Source: Chionoecetes opilio
Lineage: Eukaryota > Arthropoda > Malacostraca > Decapoda > Majidae
Length of the DNA stretch: 64,000 nucleotides
Direction of reading: 5' to 3'
Assembly (NCBI GenBank): GCA_016584305.1
Contig: JACEEZ010018925.1
Span: 335,001 to 399,000 of the forward strand
The position numbers were made by a program, and so were the translations under genes. Under the pieces are notes generated by a model that was not told the origin of the DNA, made no database searches, and was given only the letters and a program-made list of their open reading frames with translations. Position 1 is the first letter of the stretch, and every line of letters begins with the position of its first letter. This document shows positions 12,299 to 24,325 of this stretch, one piece after another.

Positions 12299-12405
12299 GA
12301 GAAGAAGAAGAAGAAGAAGAAGAAGAAGAAGAAGAAGAAGAAGAAGAAGAAAAAGAAAAAGAAAAAGAAAAAGAAAAAGAAGAAGAAGAAGAAGAAGAAG
12401 GAAGA
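12299..12405. repeat. (GAA)n / (GAAAAA)n array
   Basis: GAA trinucleotides grading into GAAAAA hexanucleotides and back to GAA. It is a polypurine tract of over 100 nt. Confidence 0.95.
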
Positions 12406-12484
12406 TGAGGAGGAGGAAGTGATATGAAATGAAAAAAAAAATAAGATAGGAGGAAGAGAAGGACTGCGACACCAAAACAACAAC

Positions 12485-12582
12485 CTCCTCCTCCTCCTCC
12501 TCCTCCTCCTCCTCCTCCTCCTCCTCCTCCTCCTCCTCCTCCTCCTCCTCCTCCTCCTCCTCCTCCTCCTCCTCCTCCTCCT
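12485..12582. repeat. (CCT)n trinucleotide array
   Basis: About 98 bp of CCT on this strand, 80 bp after the purine GAA array, so pyrimidine and purine tracts lie on the same strand close together. Confidence 0.95.
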
Positions 12583-12727
12583 CTACCCCAGCCCAGTGTG
12601 ATTCCAGGTCATCAAGGATCCAATGGGTTCCTTGATGCAGTAATTAGCAGGCGGGTGATCCTCGCGGCTTAATTTCCCGGCTGGCGCGGCGGCGTTACGG
12701 CAGGTGCGCTAATCTACTGCCTCTGCA

Positions 12728-12760
12728 ACACACACACACACACACCACACACACACCACA

Positions 12761-12798
<38 letters not shown>

Positions 12799-12941
12799 CA
12801 CACACACACACCACACACACACACACACCACACACACACAAAACACACACCACAACATGTAGCTATGGAGAGGGGGCCATACGAGTGTACCCTCAGGCCC
12901 TCTAAATACAACTAATGAATGAAAAACACCACACACACACA

Positions 12942-12980
<39 letters not shown>

Positions 12981-13045
12981 CACACACACATACACACACA
13001 TACACACCCACCCACCCAACCCACCCACCCACCCACCCACACACA
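12728..13045. repeat. Interrupted (CA)n block
   Basis: CA and CCA repeats in several segments with a unique island at about 12842-12928, then CACCC-type repeats to 13045. Confidence 0.9.
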
Positions 13046-13160
13046 GAGTTGACAGAGGGAATTGTAGTGATGAATAATTATAACAAACAAACAAACAACA
13101 AACAAACAGACAGACATGTGTATAAAAGAGGTACAATTTTTACAGACAGACAGACAAAAA

Positions 13161-13191
13161 GAGGCACGCACACACCACACACACACACACA

Positions 13192-13230
<39 letters not shown>

Positions 13231-13262
13231 CACACCCAAAACACACACACACACACACACTT
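13161..13262. repeat. (CA)n microsatellite, interrupted
   Basis: CA array with CCCA and AACACACCCAAAA interruptions. (CAGA)n-like motifs flank it at about 13108-13156. Confidence 0.9.
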
Positions 13263-13342
13263 TACAAAAACACAGGGAATGGACTTAAAAGGACACACAG
13301 ACAGACTGACATTCCCCCGCGTCAGGTGTACCAGGAAAAGCC

Positions 13343-13344
<2 letters not shown>

Positions 13345-13419
<75 letters not shown>
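13345..13419. repeat. (GA)n microsatellite
   Basis: About 75 bp of GA, followed by a poly-A run at 13475-13491. Confidence 0.95.
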
Positions 13420-13422
<3 letters not shown>

Positions 13423-13529
13423 AAACTACATTTTTCTTGTGATCAGTATTTTCCTGCTCTGGAATCATTACACTAAAAAAAAAAAAAAAAACAACAAATG
13501 TTAAAATAGATATGCACGTCACTCAGCCC

Positions 13530-13530
13530 T

Positions 13531-13570
<40 letters not shown>

Positions 13571-13594
13571 CTCTCTCTCCGTCTCTCTCTCTCC
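13530..13594. repeat. (CT)n microsatellite, interrupted
   Basis: CT array with CCT and CCGT interruptions. Unremarkable DNA follows to about 13890. Confidence 0.9.
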
Positions 13595-13889
13595 CCACCT
13601 GGTTAAAAGTTGCAAGGAGAAACAGAGACAAAGATGAAAAAGAAGCAGAGAGAAGTAGTACGTGGGAGGAGGGAGGAGGAGGATTACATAGGAGTAACAG
13701 ACACCAGGAGACCTATTGGTCCATAGCGAGGGTATCTGCTGAACTACATACTACTAACTATCAACTACTTGTAAGAAAACATTTTGGAAAATGATACCAT
13801 GTCCCTAAAGAGGATAGGAACAGGGAAAATTTTCATAGTGCAGATGATGGGATATAAAATACTAACTACAACTACCACTACCACTACAA

Positions 13890-15665
13890 CTAATCGATAC
13901 GGGGGACTAAAATACGAATTCGCACTATAAATCCCCATTTACTTTACAGTGCGCGTAAAGTCTGTTTTTGAATGTAGTTATTGTGTTGGCTCCGCAACAT
14001 TTGCTGGTAACTTGTTCCATCGATCACGACTCTAACATTAAAATAATTTTTACGGAGATGGGTGATGCAACGTTGACCGTTTATTTTTTAAACCATTATT
14101 TCTTGTTGTCACTTGAGTTGAAAGCTCGAATAGGTCCTCTTGATTAATGACATCAAAACCTTTTGGGATCTTAAAGGTTTCTATCAAGTCCCCACGGATT
14201 CTACGATCCTTAAGGAAAACATTTAAGTTTCCGCAGTCTCTTCTTCATAAGATGAATTTCTCAGAGATGGAATTTGTTTGGGTTTTGCTCTTCTTTGCAC
14301 TGATTCCAATTGGCTTGATTTTTTTACGAAACAGGGCGACCAGAATTGAAGGGCATATTCCAAGTGCGGCCTAACCAAGGACGTGTAAATTGTGTCATTA
14401 CTTTCGGAGTTTTATGTTCAAAGTTACGTTTAAAAAACCCCACCTCATATTTGCCTTTTACTGGCAGCTAGGCAATGCGAACTGGTTTTCAGATCATTAC
14501 TGATGATGACACCTAGCCCTTTTTCCTGCTGTACTTCTTTTTTAACGATTTATTTTGCATTTGATAGTTATATTTGAGGTTATCGTTGCCTATATGCATT
14601 ACTTTACATTTATCGGAATTGAATTTTAATAGCCATTTATCACTCCAATCTTTATAGTTGTGTCGAGATCACTTGTATGAGTTCGCAGTTTTTCTCTAGT
14701 ATATGCTTTACCGCCTAATTTGGTGTCATCTGCAAATTTTGATATTTTAGATACAATCCGCAGTCCAGATCGTTGATATATATCAGAAAAAAAGGGAGGG
14801 CCCAAACCGAGCCCCGAGGGACCCCACTAGTGACATCTAACCAATCAGATGCCCCACCATTTATTACTACCCGTTGTGTTTAAAGATTTGAAAGCCATCG
14901 CCAATCCCTGAACAAATTGCTCTCCTATGCCATGTGCCCTTACTTGGTCAACAGTCGCTTATGTGGAACTGTATCGAAGGCTTTCTGAAAATCAAGGTAT
15001 ATTACATCCGAGGGAATTTTAGCGTCCCAGTTTGAATAAATGACATTAAAAAAATCCAGTAGTTTTGTTAAGCAGGGTCTCTTATTTCGAAATCCATGCT
15101 GGGAGTTTAGTATTGAGTTATTTTCATCGAGAAAAGAAAACCCATTTTATCCCGCAATATTTCTCAAATAGTTTACAATCACGGACGTTAGACTATTGGG
15201 CGATAATTACTTGCGAGGCTCTTACTCCCTTTCTTGAATATCGTGTAACATTTGCTAATTTCCACATATAGGAACTTTTTTTCACATAGCGATTTATTGA
15301 AAATAATCTTTATGGACGAAAGTTGACTGTGACATTCGCGAAGTAGTCGCGGCGAGATTTCGTCCACCCCCACGGATTTTGCTGGTCAGTTTCAGCAAAT
15401 ACTTTGATATTTCGTCTACTGTTATCTCTCCTATTACCAGTCTATCCCTTTTTGAGTCCTGCAACATGTTTACTGGTTCTGGTAATGGAGTTTCGTCTTC
15501 TTTTAAATACCGCATTAAAGTATTCATTGAGTACGAACGCCATACTCTTATTATCATTTACCAAAATATTATTTATTATCTTTCAGTGGTCCAATACTTG
15601 TTTTGACGTTTTTTCTTACTTCGAACGTATTGAAAGAACCTTTTCGGGTTTGATTTGGATTCCTT
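13890..15665 (-). mobile_element. Degenerate CR1-like LINE (reverse transcriptase relic), antisense
   Basis: Read on the minus strand, this stretch runs through a non-LTR reverse transcriptase in order, with many frameshifts and stops. The frames contain VDEISPRLLRECHSQL and FKKGSKSLASNYRPIV (15190-15370), YLDFQKAFDTVP (about 14965-15001), and the catalytic FADDTKLGG block (about 14711-14740). The C-terminal region around 14250-14580 holds pieces such as LVRPHLE, LESVQRRA and LRNSSYEE, typical of CR1/L2-type elements. No endonuclease was recognised. The sequence is clearly non-functional. The 5' end meets a GGA-rich simple repeat at about 15680. Confidence 0.85.
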
Positions 15666-15682
15666 TGCAATTTTTTTCGGGG

Positions 15683-15749
15683 GGGAGGAGGAGGAGGAGG
15701 AGGAGGGGGAGGAGGAGGAGGAGGAGGAGGAGGAAGAAGAGGAGGAGGG
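15683..15749. repeat. (GGA)n array
   Basis: GGA trinucleotides of about 67 bp at the 5' limit of the antisense LINE relic. Confidence 0.95.
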
Positions 15750-16091
15750 GATAATAGACCACCACGTAGACTCAAATTCGTTACTTTAGTTGGTGAATGA
15801 ATAGACTTGAGGAGAAGAGACATGCGATAAAGGTTTTTTTTTTATTATTTTTTTTTTATTTATTTTGTTTGTTTGTTTAGTTTTACATCACCAAGGACTT
15901 ATGTTGGGGGCTAGTTTTGGAGGTTGGGGGTGAGATGCAAAGTAAACCCCCTCCTCCTTCCCCCCTACACCCTCTGTAAGTACCATAAGGCCTGAAGGGG
16001 AACTACTCATCCCCCCCCCCCCCCCCCCCCCCCGACGCGCACACACCTTCACCATTTAGTAGAATTTAGTAGGGCTTTTTGTTGCCTCTTT

Positions 16092-16138
<47 letters not shown>

Positions 16139-16360
16139 GCTCCTGGCCAGTCCTTTGTGATGTACAAAAAAGATATCGGTGAAAATCTGACTTACGTATT
16201 AATTCATTTACTTGTTTATTTGTTTCTTTAATTAATTACGTACTCATATGACTATCGTGGTTGTTTCCATTCATGTCTTCGTGTACTTACATAAACGTAC
16301 GTAGTTGTTTTTTTCTCTCGCTTATCAGTGTTGTGTTGTGTTGTGTTGTCTCGTGACCCC
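15750..16360. other. Interval with poly-C and (TTG)n
   Basis: Contains T-rich tracts at about 15834-15870, a poly-C run at about 16012-16034 and a (TTG)n array at about 16089-16139. No gene was recognised. Confidence 0.7.
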
Positions 16361-16560
16361 CCCCCCCCCCCACCTCAACTCCCTGCATTAACCCACCAAC
16401 TCCTTGCCTTAACCCCCCACCTTCAACTCCCCACCTTAACCCCCCCACCCTCAACTCCCCACCTTAACCCCCACCTTCAACTCCCCACCTTAACCCCCCC
16501 CCTCAACTCCCCCCCCCCCCTCAACTCCCACCTTAACCCCCCCCACCCTTGCTCACTTCA
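16357..16560. repeat. C-rich minisatellite
   Basis: Poly-C followed by irregular tandem units of about 25-28 bp containing CTCAACTCCCCACCTTAACC. It yields Pro-Leu-Thr artefact frames. Confidence 0.8.
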
Positions 16561-16628
16561 CCCATGACTGACTCGATCACTTAAACACGTTCCATTTCAT
16601 CGCATCTGCTGTTCGGCTTGCTTCACTC

Positions 16629-16692
16629 ACACACACACCCACCCACACACCCACCCACCCACCCACACACACATACACACACACACACACAC

Positions 16693-16744
<52 letters not shown>

Positions 16745-16756
16745 AGAGAGAAGAGA
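16629..16756. repeat. Compound (CA)n-(CCCA)n-(GA)n
   Basis: CACACCCA repeats change to CA and then to GA within about 128 bp. Confidence 0.9.
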
Positions 16757-17110
16757 GGCGCCAGTGGGTCTGCATGACTGTCAGGGGCATTCACTTTCCA
16801 TGAAGCCTCGAGATGAAATCTTGACGAACTACTTCTTTGCTCTCCTCCGCCTCCTCCTCCTCTTTATCGGCTTAAACTCCTCTTTCCTCTCTTATTGCTC
16901 ACATAACTCTCCCCTCTCCTACTTTCATTACCTACCAAACTCCTTACTCTCTCTCTTCAACCCGTCTCCCTTATCTTGCCATGCCATTTGTCATTCCCAT
17001 CTGTCATCTCTTCGCCATTCACACACTCCTCTCCTCTCTTCTCTTTATCTCTCTACCTACAGAACCATGTTAACCTTAATGTAGTTAGTAACTGTACCTA
17101 TCAAGTGTGT

Positions 17111-17112
<2 letters not shown>

Positions 17113-17204
<92 letters not shown>
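17113..17204. repeat. (GA)n followed by (GTCC)n
   Basis: About 92 bp of GA, then five to six GTCC units to about 17226. The pyrimidine-rich 16810-17080 before it has no recognised gene. Confidence 0.9.
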
Positions 17205-17205
<1 letters not shown>

Positions 17206-17554
17206 CGTCCGTCCGTCCGTCCGTCCTTGAACCACGAATAGGAGATTAATTTTGCTTGAGTATTTTTCAATATTTTATGGCGACAAGTATTCAAGCATCC
17301 ATTAGCGTGGATTCAAGTCTGTGCCAGTAGGAACTTATTAACATTTATTTTTTAATTATTTTTTAAGCATTAATTATTTAAACATATAATCAATTATTTA
17401 TATGTCTATGTTTTTGATGTGTGTCATGAGGAAACTTCTTTAATATTTGACTCTTGCATTACTTTTTTTTTATATTATTATTTTACATATTTTATCATTT
17501 CACAATATTTTCTTTTCTTTCATCTATTATGTATTTAGTAGGATCAGAAATTTG

Positions 17555-17770
17555 AGGTCGTAAAGAACATTAGGGTGGTAAATGATTGAAATGGACTCAG
17601 TCATGGGGTAGTTAGTGCGGAGTCATTAGGAAGCTTTAAAAGGAGGCTAGATAATTTCATGGACGGGGATGAAAGGTGGATGTAGGTAGGGTTAAGTAAC
17701 AGGAACTACCACGTGTAGGTCTCACGGCCTCTTGTAGCTTCTTTATTTCTTATGTTCTTATGTTCTATTA
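17555..17770 (+). mobile_element. 3' end of a CR1-like LINE
   Basis: The plus-strand translation gives VVNDWNG-like then ESLGSFKRRLDNFMDGDERWM ending in a stop. This is the terminal segment of CR1-like reverse transcriptases (the SFKxxLDx end). The following about 100 bp (AACAGGAACTACCACGTGTA ... CTCACGGCCTCTTGTAGCTT) is a 3' UTR that recurs at 63503-63637 and partly at 55095-55160. It ends in a short TTCTTATG-type tandem tail, as CR1/L2 elements do. It is heavily 5' truncated. Confidence 0.75.
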
Positions 17771-18085
17771 GTTACTGAATACCTTTTTTTTTTATCTAAT
17801 ATATTGAGAGGCTCGCTTAGGAACTCATCATACATAATATACCACAGAGTTAGATCACTTACCACATAGTTATTCACATATCAATCTGTATCTATCTATT
17901 TATCTATCTATCTTAGTCTATTTATACGTCTATCTAATTATAATGTATCTATATCTATTTATTTATAAGTCTATCTAATTATTCGTCTATTTGCGTGTGT
18001 ATTTCCTTGTTGGTTCGCGTGCTTGTTTGTTTATTTAGTCGACTGCAACACCAGAAGGGGAAAGAAAGTCATGGCGGGTGAAGGC
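17770..18085. other. AT-rich interval
   Basis: TATC-type short repeats around 17885-17990; otherwise nothing recognised. Confidence 0.4.
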
Positions 18086-18086
18086 C

Positions 18087-18088
<2 letters not shown>

Positions 18089-18152
<64 letters not shown>
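18089..18152. repeat. (GA)n microsatellite
   Basis: About 64 bp of GA. Confidence 0.95.
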
Positions 18153-18257
18153 ACAAAACTGGTTCCCTATAAATAAGGTCATGGGTGTTTACTATTGAAG
18201 TGGAGAGAGAGAATGTCAGAGAGGAGTGCTGAGGTAACTTGAGATAATATTATAAAG

Positions 18258-18373
<116 letters not shown>

Positions 18374-18467
18374 TAAGGCAGGTATGATTAGGTATTCTAG
18401 AAGAGACAGAGAGAATCCACAAAGTTATACCACAGTTGACCTTAGAACCTTATGACACACTCCTAAG

Positions 18468-18470
<3 letters not shown>

Positions 18471-18510
<40 letters not shown>

Positions 18511-18537
18511 TGTGTGTGGTGTGTGTGTGTGTGTGTT
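18471..18537. repeat. (GT)n microsatellite, interrupted
   Basis: GT array with GG interruptions. A shorter GT array follows at about 18626-18645. Confidence 0.9.
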
Positions 18538-18779
18538 TAGAGTGCCATTATAACGTCCTTCCGGTGTGGTTGAGTGCGTGTCGCCGGCTCATCATTGTCT
18601 GCGTGTGTTTGTTTGTGTGTAAGTGGTGTGTGTGTGTGTGTGTGTGAGGGAAAGTGGGGCTTGGTGTGGTGAGAGCTCAGGGGCGTGGCTCTTTAAACAG
18701 GGGGGGGAGGGGAGGGGGGTGCAGTATCGGCTTGGTGTTATAAGAGGGAAGAAGGTGGAGGGGGTGATTAAAGGTACAC

Positions 18780-19050
18780 GTGGATAGGGAAGGGGAGGAA
18801 GAGATATGACAAGGTAACTGTGGTGGAGGGAGGGGAAGGTATGTATGTATGTAGGTATGTAGGTACAGGGAGCTTGTGGTTAAGGGGGGGGGTATTGTGT
18901 GGTGTGGGGAGGGAGGGGGAAGATGGCACGTTTATTGGGAGGGGAAGGTATGTATGTAGGTAGGTACAGGGATCTTGTGGTTGAGGAGGGGGGTATTGTG
19001 TGGCGTGGGGAGGGAAGGAAGGGGGAAGATGGCACGTTTTATGGGGAGGA
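18780..19050. repeat. Imperfect G-rich duplication, about 120 bp
   Basis: The phrase GGTATGTATGTAGGTAGGTA, then AGCTTGTGGTT or ATCTTGTGGTT, then GGGGGGTATTGTGTGG and GGGGAAGATGGCACGTTT recurs twice with about 120-bp spacing. It is a degenerate tandem repeat with G-runs. Confidence 0.7.
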
Positions 19051-19170
19051 GGTTATTGGCACCTGTGGTTTTACCTTGGCCTTGCGTTGCTCATGGGGGC
19101 ACTTGTGTCACTTGTGTTTATAGTGACGTGACCTCCTTCCTTACTCTGTGTTGGGGGGTGAAGGAGGAAT

Positions 19171-19172
19171 AA

Positions 19173-19211
<39 letters not shown>

Positions 19212-19315
19212 ACAGTGGTTGTAGTAGTAGTGGTAGTAGTAGTAGTAATGGTAGTAATGGTAGTAGTAGTAGTAATAGTAGCAGTAGTAGCAGTAGTAGT
19301 AGATAGTGGTGGTAA

Positions 19316-19378
<63 letters not shown>
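19171..19378. repeat. (TAG)n trinucleotide array
   Basis: About 208 bp of TAG/GTA repeats with interruptions at 19210-19320. Confidence 0.95.
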
Positions 19379-19379
<1 letters not shown>

Positions 19380-19489
19380 TGTTATCATCATTATCATCGT
19401 ATATTCCATAAAAAAAAAAAGGATAAGGAAAACAAAGCCCAGATCCCTATTTCACAGGCTTCCGCACCCATTTATGTGGTGTTTTAGCC

Positions 19490-20165
19490 TTACGTCAGGT
19501 GGCCATCACTTACTTAACAAGGCCCGCACACATAACACACTTACTTAAAGCCGCAATATCATTACTAAAAGAGCCCGACCTAACCACTTATAACAGTTGC
19601 CCTGCACACTACACACTTATACAGCCGCACATACCACTACTTAACAAGGCCAGCAACAAAACACACTATACAAGGCCGAACAAACACACTAAAAGGCCAA
19701 CACTAACCACTTATTAACAAGGCCATCCACTACACACTACTAACATGGCCGCACATCTAACAACTTACGTAACAGGCCCGCCACACTACACTTAACAAGG
19801 CCCAGCCACACATAACACACTTACTTAACAAGGCCCGCACACATAACACACTTACTTAACAAGGCCCGCACACATAACACCCTTACTTAACAAGGCCCGC
19901 ACACATAACACCCTTACTTAACAAGGCCCGCACACATAACACACTTACTTAACAAGGCCAGCACACATAACACCCTTACTTAACAAGGCCCGCACACATA
20001 ACACACTTACTTAACAAGGCCCGCACACATAACACACTTACTTAACAAGGCCCGCACACATAACACACTTACTTAACAAGGCCCGCACACATAACACACT
20101 TACTTAACAAGGCCCGCACACATAACACACTTACTTAACAAGGCCCGCACACATAACACACTGAT
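19490..20165. repeat. Minisatellite, 31-bp unit
   Basis: The unit AACAAGGCCCGCACACATAA + CACACTTACTT (31 bp) is nearly perfect from about 19790 to 20165 (about 12 copies; variants carry CACCCTT or GGCCAGC). From 19490 to 19790 the same motif is recognisable but decayed. Homogenised copies at one edge and decayed copies at the other is the usual pattern of unequal exchange. Confidence 0.95.
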
Positions 20166-20427
20166 TGTTAAGTTATTAGTACCGACTGACTGACTAACTG
20201 TGCTCTCTTTTTCCCCAGGTAGGTGAGAGGGGAAGGCACGGCAACCCCTACAACACTACCACTACTACTATTATGTGCTACCACTACTACTACTACTACG
20301 ACTACTTGTATCACCTAAAGTAAGCTGGTAACACACACCCCGTCATCTGTATACTTCCTTTACCGAACGTCATCATAACCATTTCTTCATTCAACGTCTT
20401 TTCTTTCAAGGCATACACGTGGGTCAC

Positions 20428-20429
<2 letters not shown>

Positions 20430-20485
<56 letters not shown>

Positions 20486-20585
20486 AATCTCTCTTCCTTG
20501 CTGTGTGTGTAATGTGTATGTGTGTGTATGTGTGTGTGTGTGTGTGTGTGGTGTGTGTATGTGTATGTGTGTGTGTGTGTGTGTC
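20430..20585. repeat. (CT)n and (GT)n pair
   Basis: CT at about 20430-20482 followed by imperfect GT/GTAT at about 20503-20585. Confidence 0.95.
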
Positions 20586-20684
20586 AAGCCCTTCAAACTA
20601 TATTATGACCAATGTTGCCTAGTCTTTTTTTTTTCTTTTTTTCTTGTCATTCAATCTCCTCTCGTTACTTTCTGGACACGAACT

Positions 20685-20688
<4 letters not shown>

Positions 20689-20774
<86 letters not shown>
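20689..20774. repeat. (CT)n microsatellite
   Basis: About 86 bp of CT. A further imperfect CT block lies at 20939-21029. Confidence 0.95.
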
Positions 20775-20777
<3 letters not shown>

Positions 20778-20940
20778 TAGGACAAAAGCCATCCACCATC
20801 ATCAGTGTCTTGTCCCGGGTGCCTTGATTCGTGAGGGAGAAAAGTTGACGGTAGTGGTGGTCATGATTCTTGTTTCTGCATCCTTCCTCCCGTCCCTCCC
20901 TCTCCCCCATAACCCATGTATCTATAGCAACACACACACA

Positions 20941-20972
<32 letters not shown>

Positions 20973-21184
20973 CCCTCTCTCTCTCTTCTCTCTCCTCTCT
21001 CCTTTCTCTTCTCTCTCTCTCTCTCTTCTCAAATGCTAGGTCATCTTCCCTGGTTTCATTTCTCTGTTTAATCATCGTTTTCTTCCTCCGTTAAGCCAAA
21101 CCAACATCGATTAATGAATTTTTGTATTAAAGATTGTTTTTCAGTTTTATTGTGAAGATTTAGACAAGTTTTCATACGTTCACT

Positions 21185-21750
21185 TAAATGGTCTCAACAT
21201 TGGCCAACTGTACCTCACTCTGCTACTTAATGTCTCGTATTGCAACTGTACCTCACTCTGCTCTAATGGTTCAATGCAAACTGTACCTCACTCTGCTACT
21301 TAATGTTCTACTACTTAAATGGTCTCATTATATTGGCAACTGTACTCCTCTGCAAACGTAATGGTCTACTATATATACTTAAATGGTCTCAACATTGGCA
21401 AACTGTACCTCACTCTGCTACTTAAATGGTCTCAGTATTGGCAAACTGTACCTCACTCTGCTACTTAAATGGTCTACTACTTAAATGGTCTCAATATTGG
21501 CAAACTGTACCTCACTCTGCTACTTAAATGGTCTACTATATATACTTAAATGGTCTCAACATTGGCAAACTGTACCTCACTCTACTACTTAAATGGTCTA
21601 CTACTTAAATGGTCTCAACATTGGCAAACTGTACCTCACTCTGCTACTTAAATGGTCTCAAAATTGGCAAACTGTACCTCACTCTGCTACTTAAATGGTC
21701 TCAAAATTGGCAAACTGTACCTCATTCTGCTACTTAAATGGTCTACTACT
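21185..21750. repeat. Minisatellite, about 43-bp unit
   Basis: The unit contains AACTGTACCTCACTCTGCTA, then CTTAAATGGTCTC, then AA(C/T)ATTGGCA. It is repeated about a dozen times with deletions and short insertions such as CTACTATATATACTTAAATGG. The last decayed copies reach about 21850. Confidence 0.9.
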
Positions 21751-22323
21751 TAAACGGTCTCAGTATCGTGTATCAGTACCTCAGATGAAAAGCATAGTAA
21801 AGCATAGTAGCACAAAAGTAATGGCAAACTGTACCCCACTCTGCCCACTACCCACCCTAGTATCTACACCCCGTCATGCCTCTCTCCTCTGTCACGCTAT
21901 CAGGAGGAAGCAATTTAGATAACACGAGGGAAAACGAAGAAAAAGAAAAGTAATACAGATAGACTGAATGTTGCAAGCCCAGCGACTCCCACGTTTCAAC
22001 CCTCAGCTGTAATCTTTAAATTATATCCCTTATCTTGACGCGACCTCTTTCAAGCCTATCTTAGGTCCGCCGCCTCTTGTGCTTATCTCACCGTCCGTCT
22101 GTGTAGGTATAAAGTACTGACGTGGTAGGTGGTTTAGAGGCGGCCTTGTTACCTGTAGGGGGTAGGGAGGGGGCAGGGGGGCAGGTGAGGGGGGGGTCAA
22201 GTACTCCTCACGCCCTTCCGCTATCACCTGTGTCGAGGGGCGTCTTTAAAGGGCGTGTATACTTACCTGTACGAGACATCATTTACACCTGACGGATGGA
22301 AGTGGTGGTGGTGGTGGTGGTCT

Positions 22324-22650
22324 AATTTTTAACGTTTCTTTGTCATTGTTAACGTTTCTTTGTGTCTCATTTTTAACGTTTCTTTATGTCTCATTTTTAA
22401 CGTTTCTTTGTCATTTTTAACGTTTCTTTGTCATTTTTAACGTTTCTTTGTGTCTCATTTTTAACGTTTCTTTGTGTCTCATTTTTAACGTTTCTTTGTG
22501 TCTCATTTTTAACGTTTCTTTGTGTCTCATTTTTAACGTTTCTTTGTGTCTCATTTTTAACGTTTCTTTATGTCTCATTTTAAACGTTTCTTTGTGTCTC
22601 ATTTTTAACGTTTCTTTGTGTCTCATTTTTAACGTTTCTTTATGTTCCTC
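22324..22650. repeat. Minisatellite, 24-bp unit
   Basis: The unit is TTTTTAACGTTTCTTTGTGT + CTCA (24 bp), with shortened 17-bp variants at the 5' side. Because 24 is a multiple of three, frames stay open on both strands (minus-strand KETLKMRH octapeptide). No start context, splice signal or family match suggests a gene. Confidence 0.95.
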
Positions 22651-22754
22651 AATGATATTCTTTGACTGATCGGAGGTATTTATTCGCTTCACGTAGGATT
22701 ATTAACTTGTGTAGCGTCTTGTAGGGAAACACAGTGTGTAAGAGTCCCGTGATA

Positions 22755-22925
22755 GTGTTAGGTTAGGTTAGGTTAGTGTTAGGTCCCTTGCTAGTGTTAG
22801 GTTAGGTTAGGTTAGTGTTAGGTCCCTTGCTAGTGTTAGGTTAGGTTAGTGTTAGGTCCCGTGATAGTGTTAGATTAGGTTAGTGTTAGGTCCCGTGATA
22901 GTGTTAGATTAGTGTTGATAGTGTT
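22755..22925. repeat. TTAGG-containing tandem repeat
   Basis: Higher-order units of about 40-46 bp combine GTTAGGTTAGGTTAGTG with TTAGGTCCC(T/G)TG(C/A)TAGTG. TTAGG is the arthropod telomere unit, so this is an interstitial telomere-like block, degenerate. Confidence 0.8.
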
Positions 22926-23369
22926 AGTGGCAAGGTTATAGAGGACAAGCCTGACGTGGGTGTAGGAATGAAAGCTTTACGTGACTGGGTTGAGGGAAGG
23001 ATGACGTGATGGATGACATGACACAGATGACTAGCACAAGGTAGTCCACCAGCAAGTGCACGTTACCACTGATGGATGCATAAGTGCACGTTACCACTGA
23101 TGGATGCATAGACGGATGAATAAATGGATAGATGGATGGATGGACGCAAGGAATAATTGAAATAAAAAAATTAAAATCTTACCGACACATGCACCAACAA
23201 ACGCCATCATCATAATTATAAGTCGGCTAATGAAATATCATGTAACTGTAATTTCATAATTTCTGATAATAATACACTTCATAACTATACACTTCAGATG
23301 TAAAAAAACCAAACAACAACTTGGTGTTGATTTTGCAATCCAATTGAACAAACGTAGATAAAACTTTTT

Positions 23370-23376
<7 letters not shown>

Positions 23377-23430
<54 letters not shown>

Positions 23431-23545
23431 ACACCTTTCCTAAGCAAACTTCAAAACAATACCAATTCCCTCTGCAGTACATCAGAATCTTGCCATCCGC
23501 CGAATATCATCATAAACATTAGCCTTGAGGGGTAATTTTTCGGTA

Positions 23546-23604
<59 letters not shown>

Positions 23605-23664
23605 CGTACCTTGATAGTCACTTTTCCCTTCGTCATTGTAGGTAGTATGACTCACTGATAACCC

Positions 23665-23730
<66 letters not shown>
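23377..23730. repeat. Three dinucleotide arrays
   Basis: (CT)n at about 23377-23429, (GA)n at about 23551-23600 and (CT)n at about 23670-23730, so strand polarity alternates. The region between 22930 and 23370 is AT-rich with a GGATG-type short repeat near 23100-23145 and no gene recognised. Confidence 0.95.
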
Positions 23731-23733
<3 letters not shown>

Positions 23734-24322
23734 CCATTACTGTTCGATGCTTGGCTTATCTGTTTATGGACTTATGTATTTCTCCTCCTCGTTCTTCTCT
23801 TCCTGCTCCTGCCTCCTCCTCCTCGTATCCTCCCAGCAGCACAGGTTGGCAAGTTTATGTAGAGTGTAGTATGTAATTAACTATCGAGTAATAACACCTG
23901 AGAGATTTTCACGTGTAACCTGTAATTAGCGTCTACACCACCTTCCGCCCACCACCACCACTACACCCCCACACACTATACAGTTTTTTTTATTATTGTT
24001 ATTTACCTATACTACCATCCACTCTTGTCTACTACCTTATAGATAATTCCAGTCCAACCACTCACTCTCGTCATCTCCCTACAACCCCCCATCAGCTTAC
24101 CACAACCCCTTTTCACCCCTCCCACACCTCACCACAACCTCCCATCAACCCTCACATAGCTTATCACAAAACTCTCCCTTTTTGTTCTATTATTTTATTG
24201 CATTTTATCTCTACTTGTTCATCTTACTCTGCGTATATGAGTTTCATTATTATTATTATTTTGATCATTATTATCATTATTACTATTGCTATTATCATTA
24301 TAAGCAGCAACATATATTTACA

Positions 24323-24325
<3 letters not shown>

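Noticed and set aside
19790..20165. Possible CRISPR-like array (31-bp repeats)
   Set aside because: The repeats are contiguous without spacers and the context is eukaryotic.
22417..22692. KETLKMRH repeat protein as a gene
   Set aside because: Unit length of 24 bp explains the open frame; no splice or promoter context.
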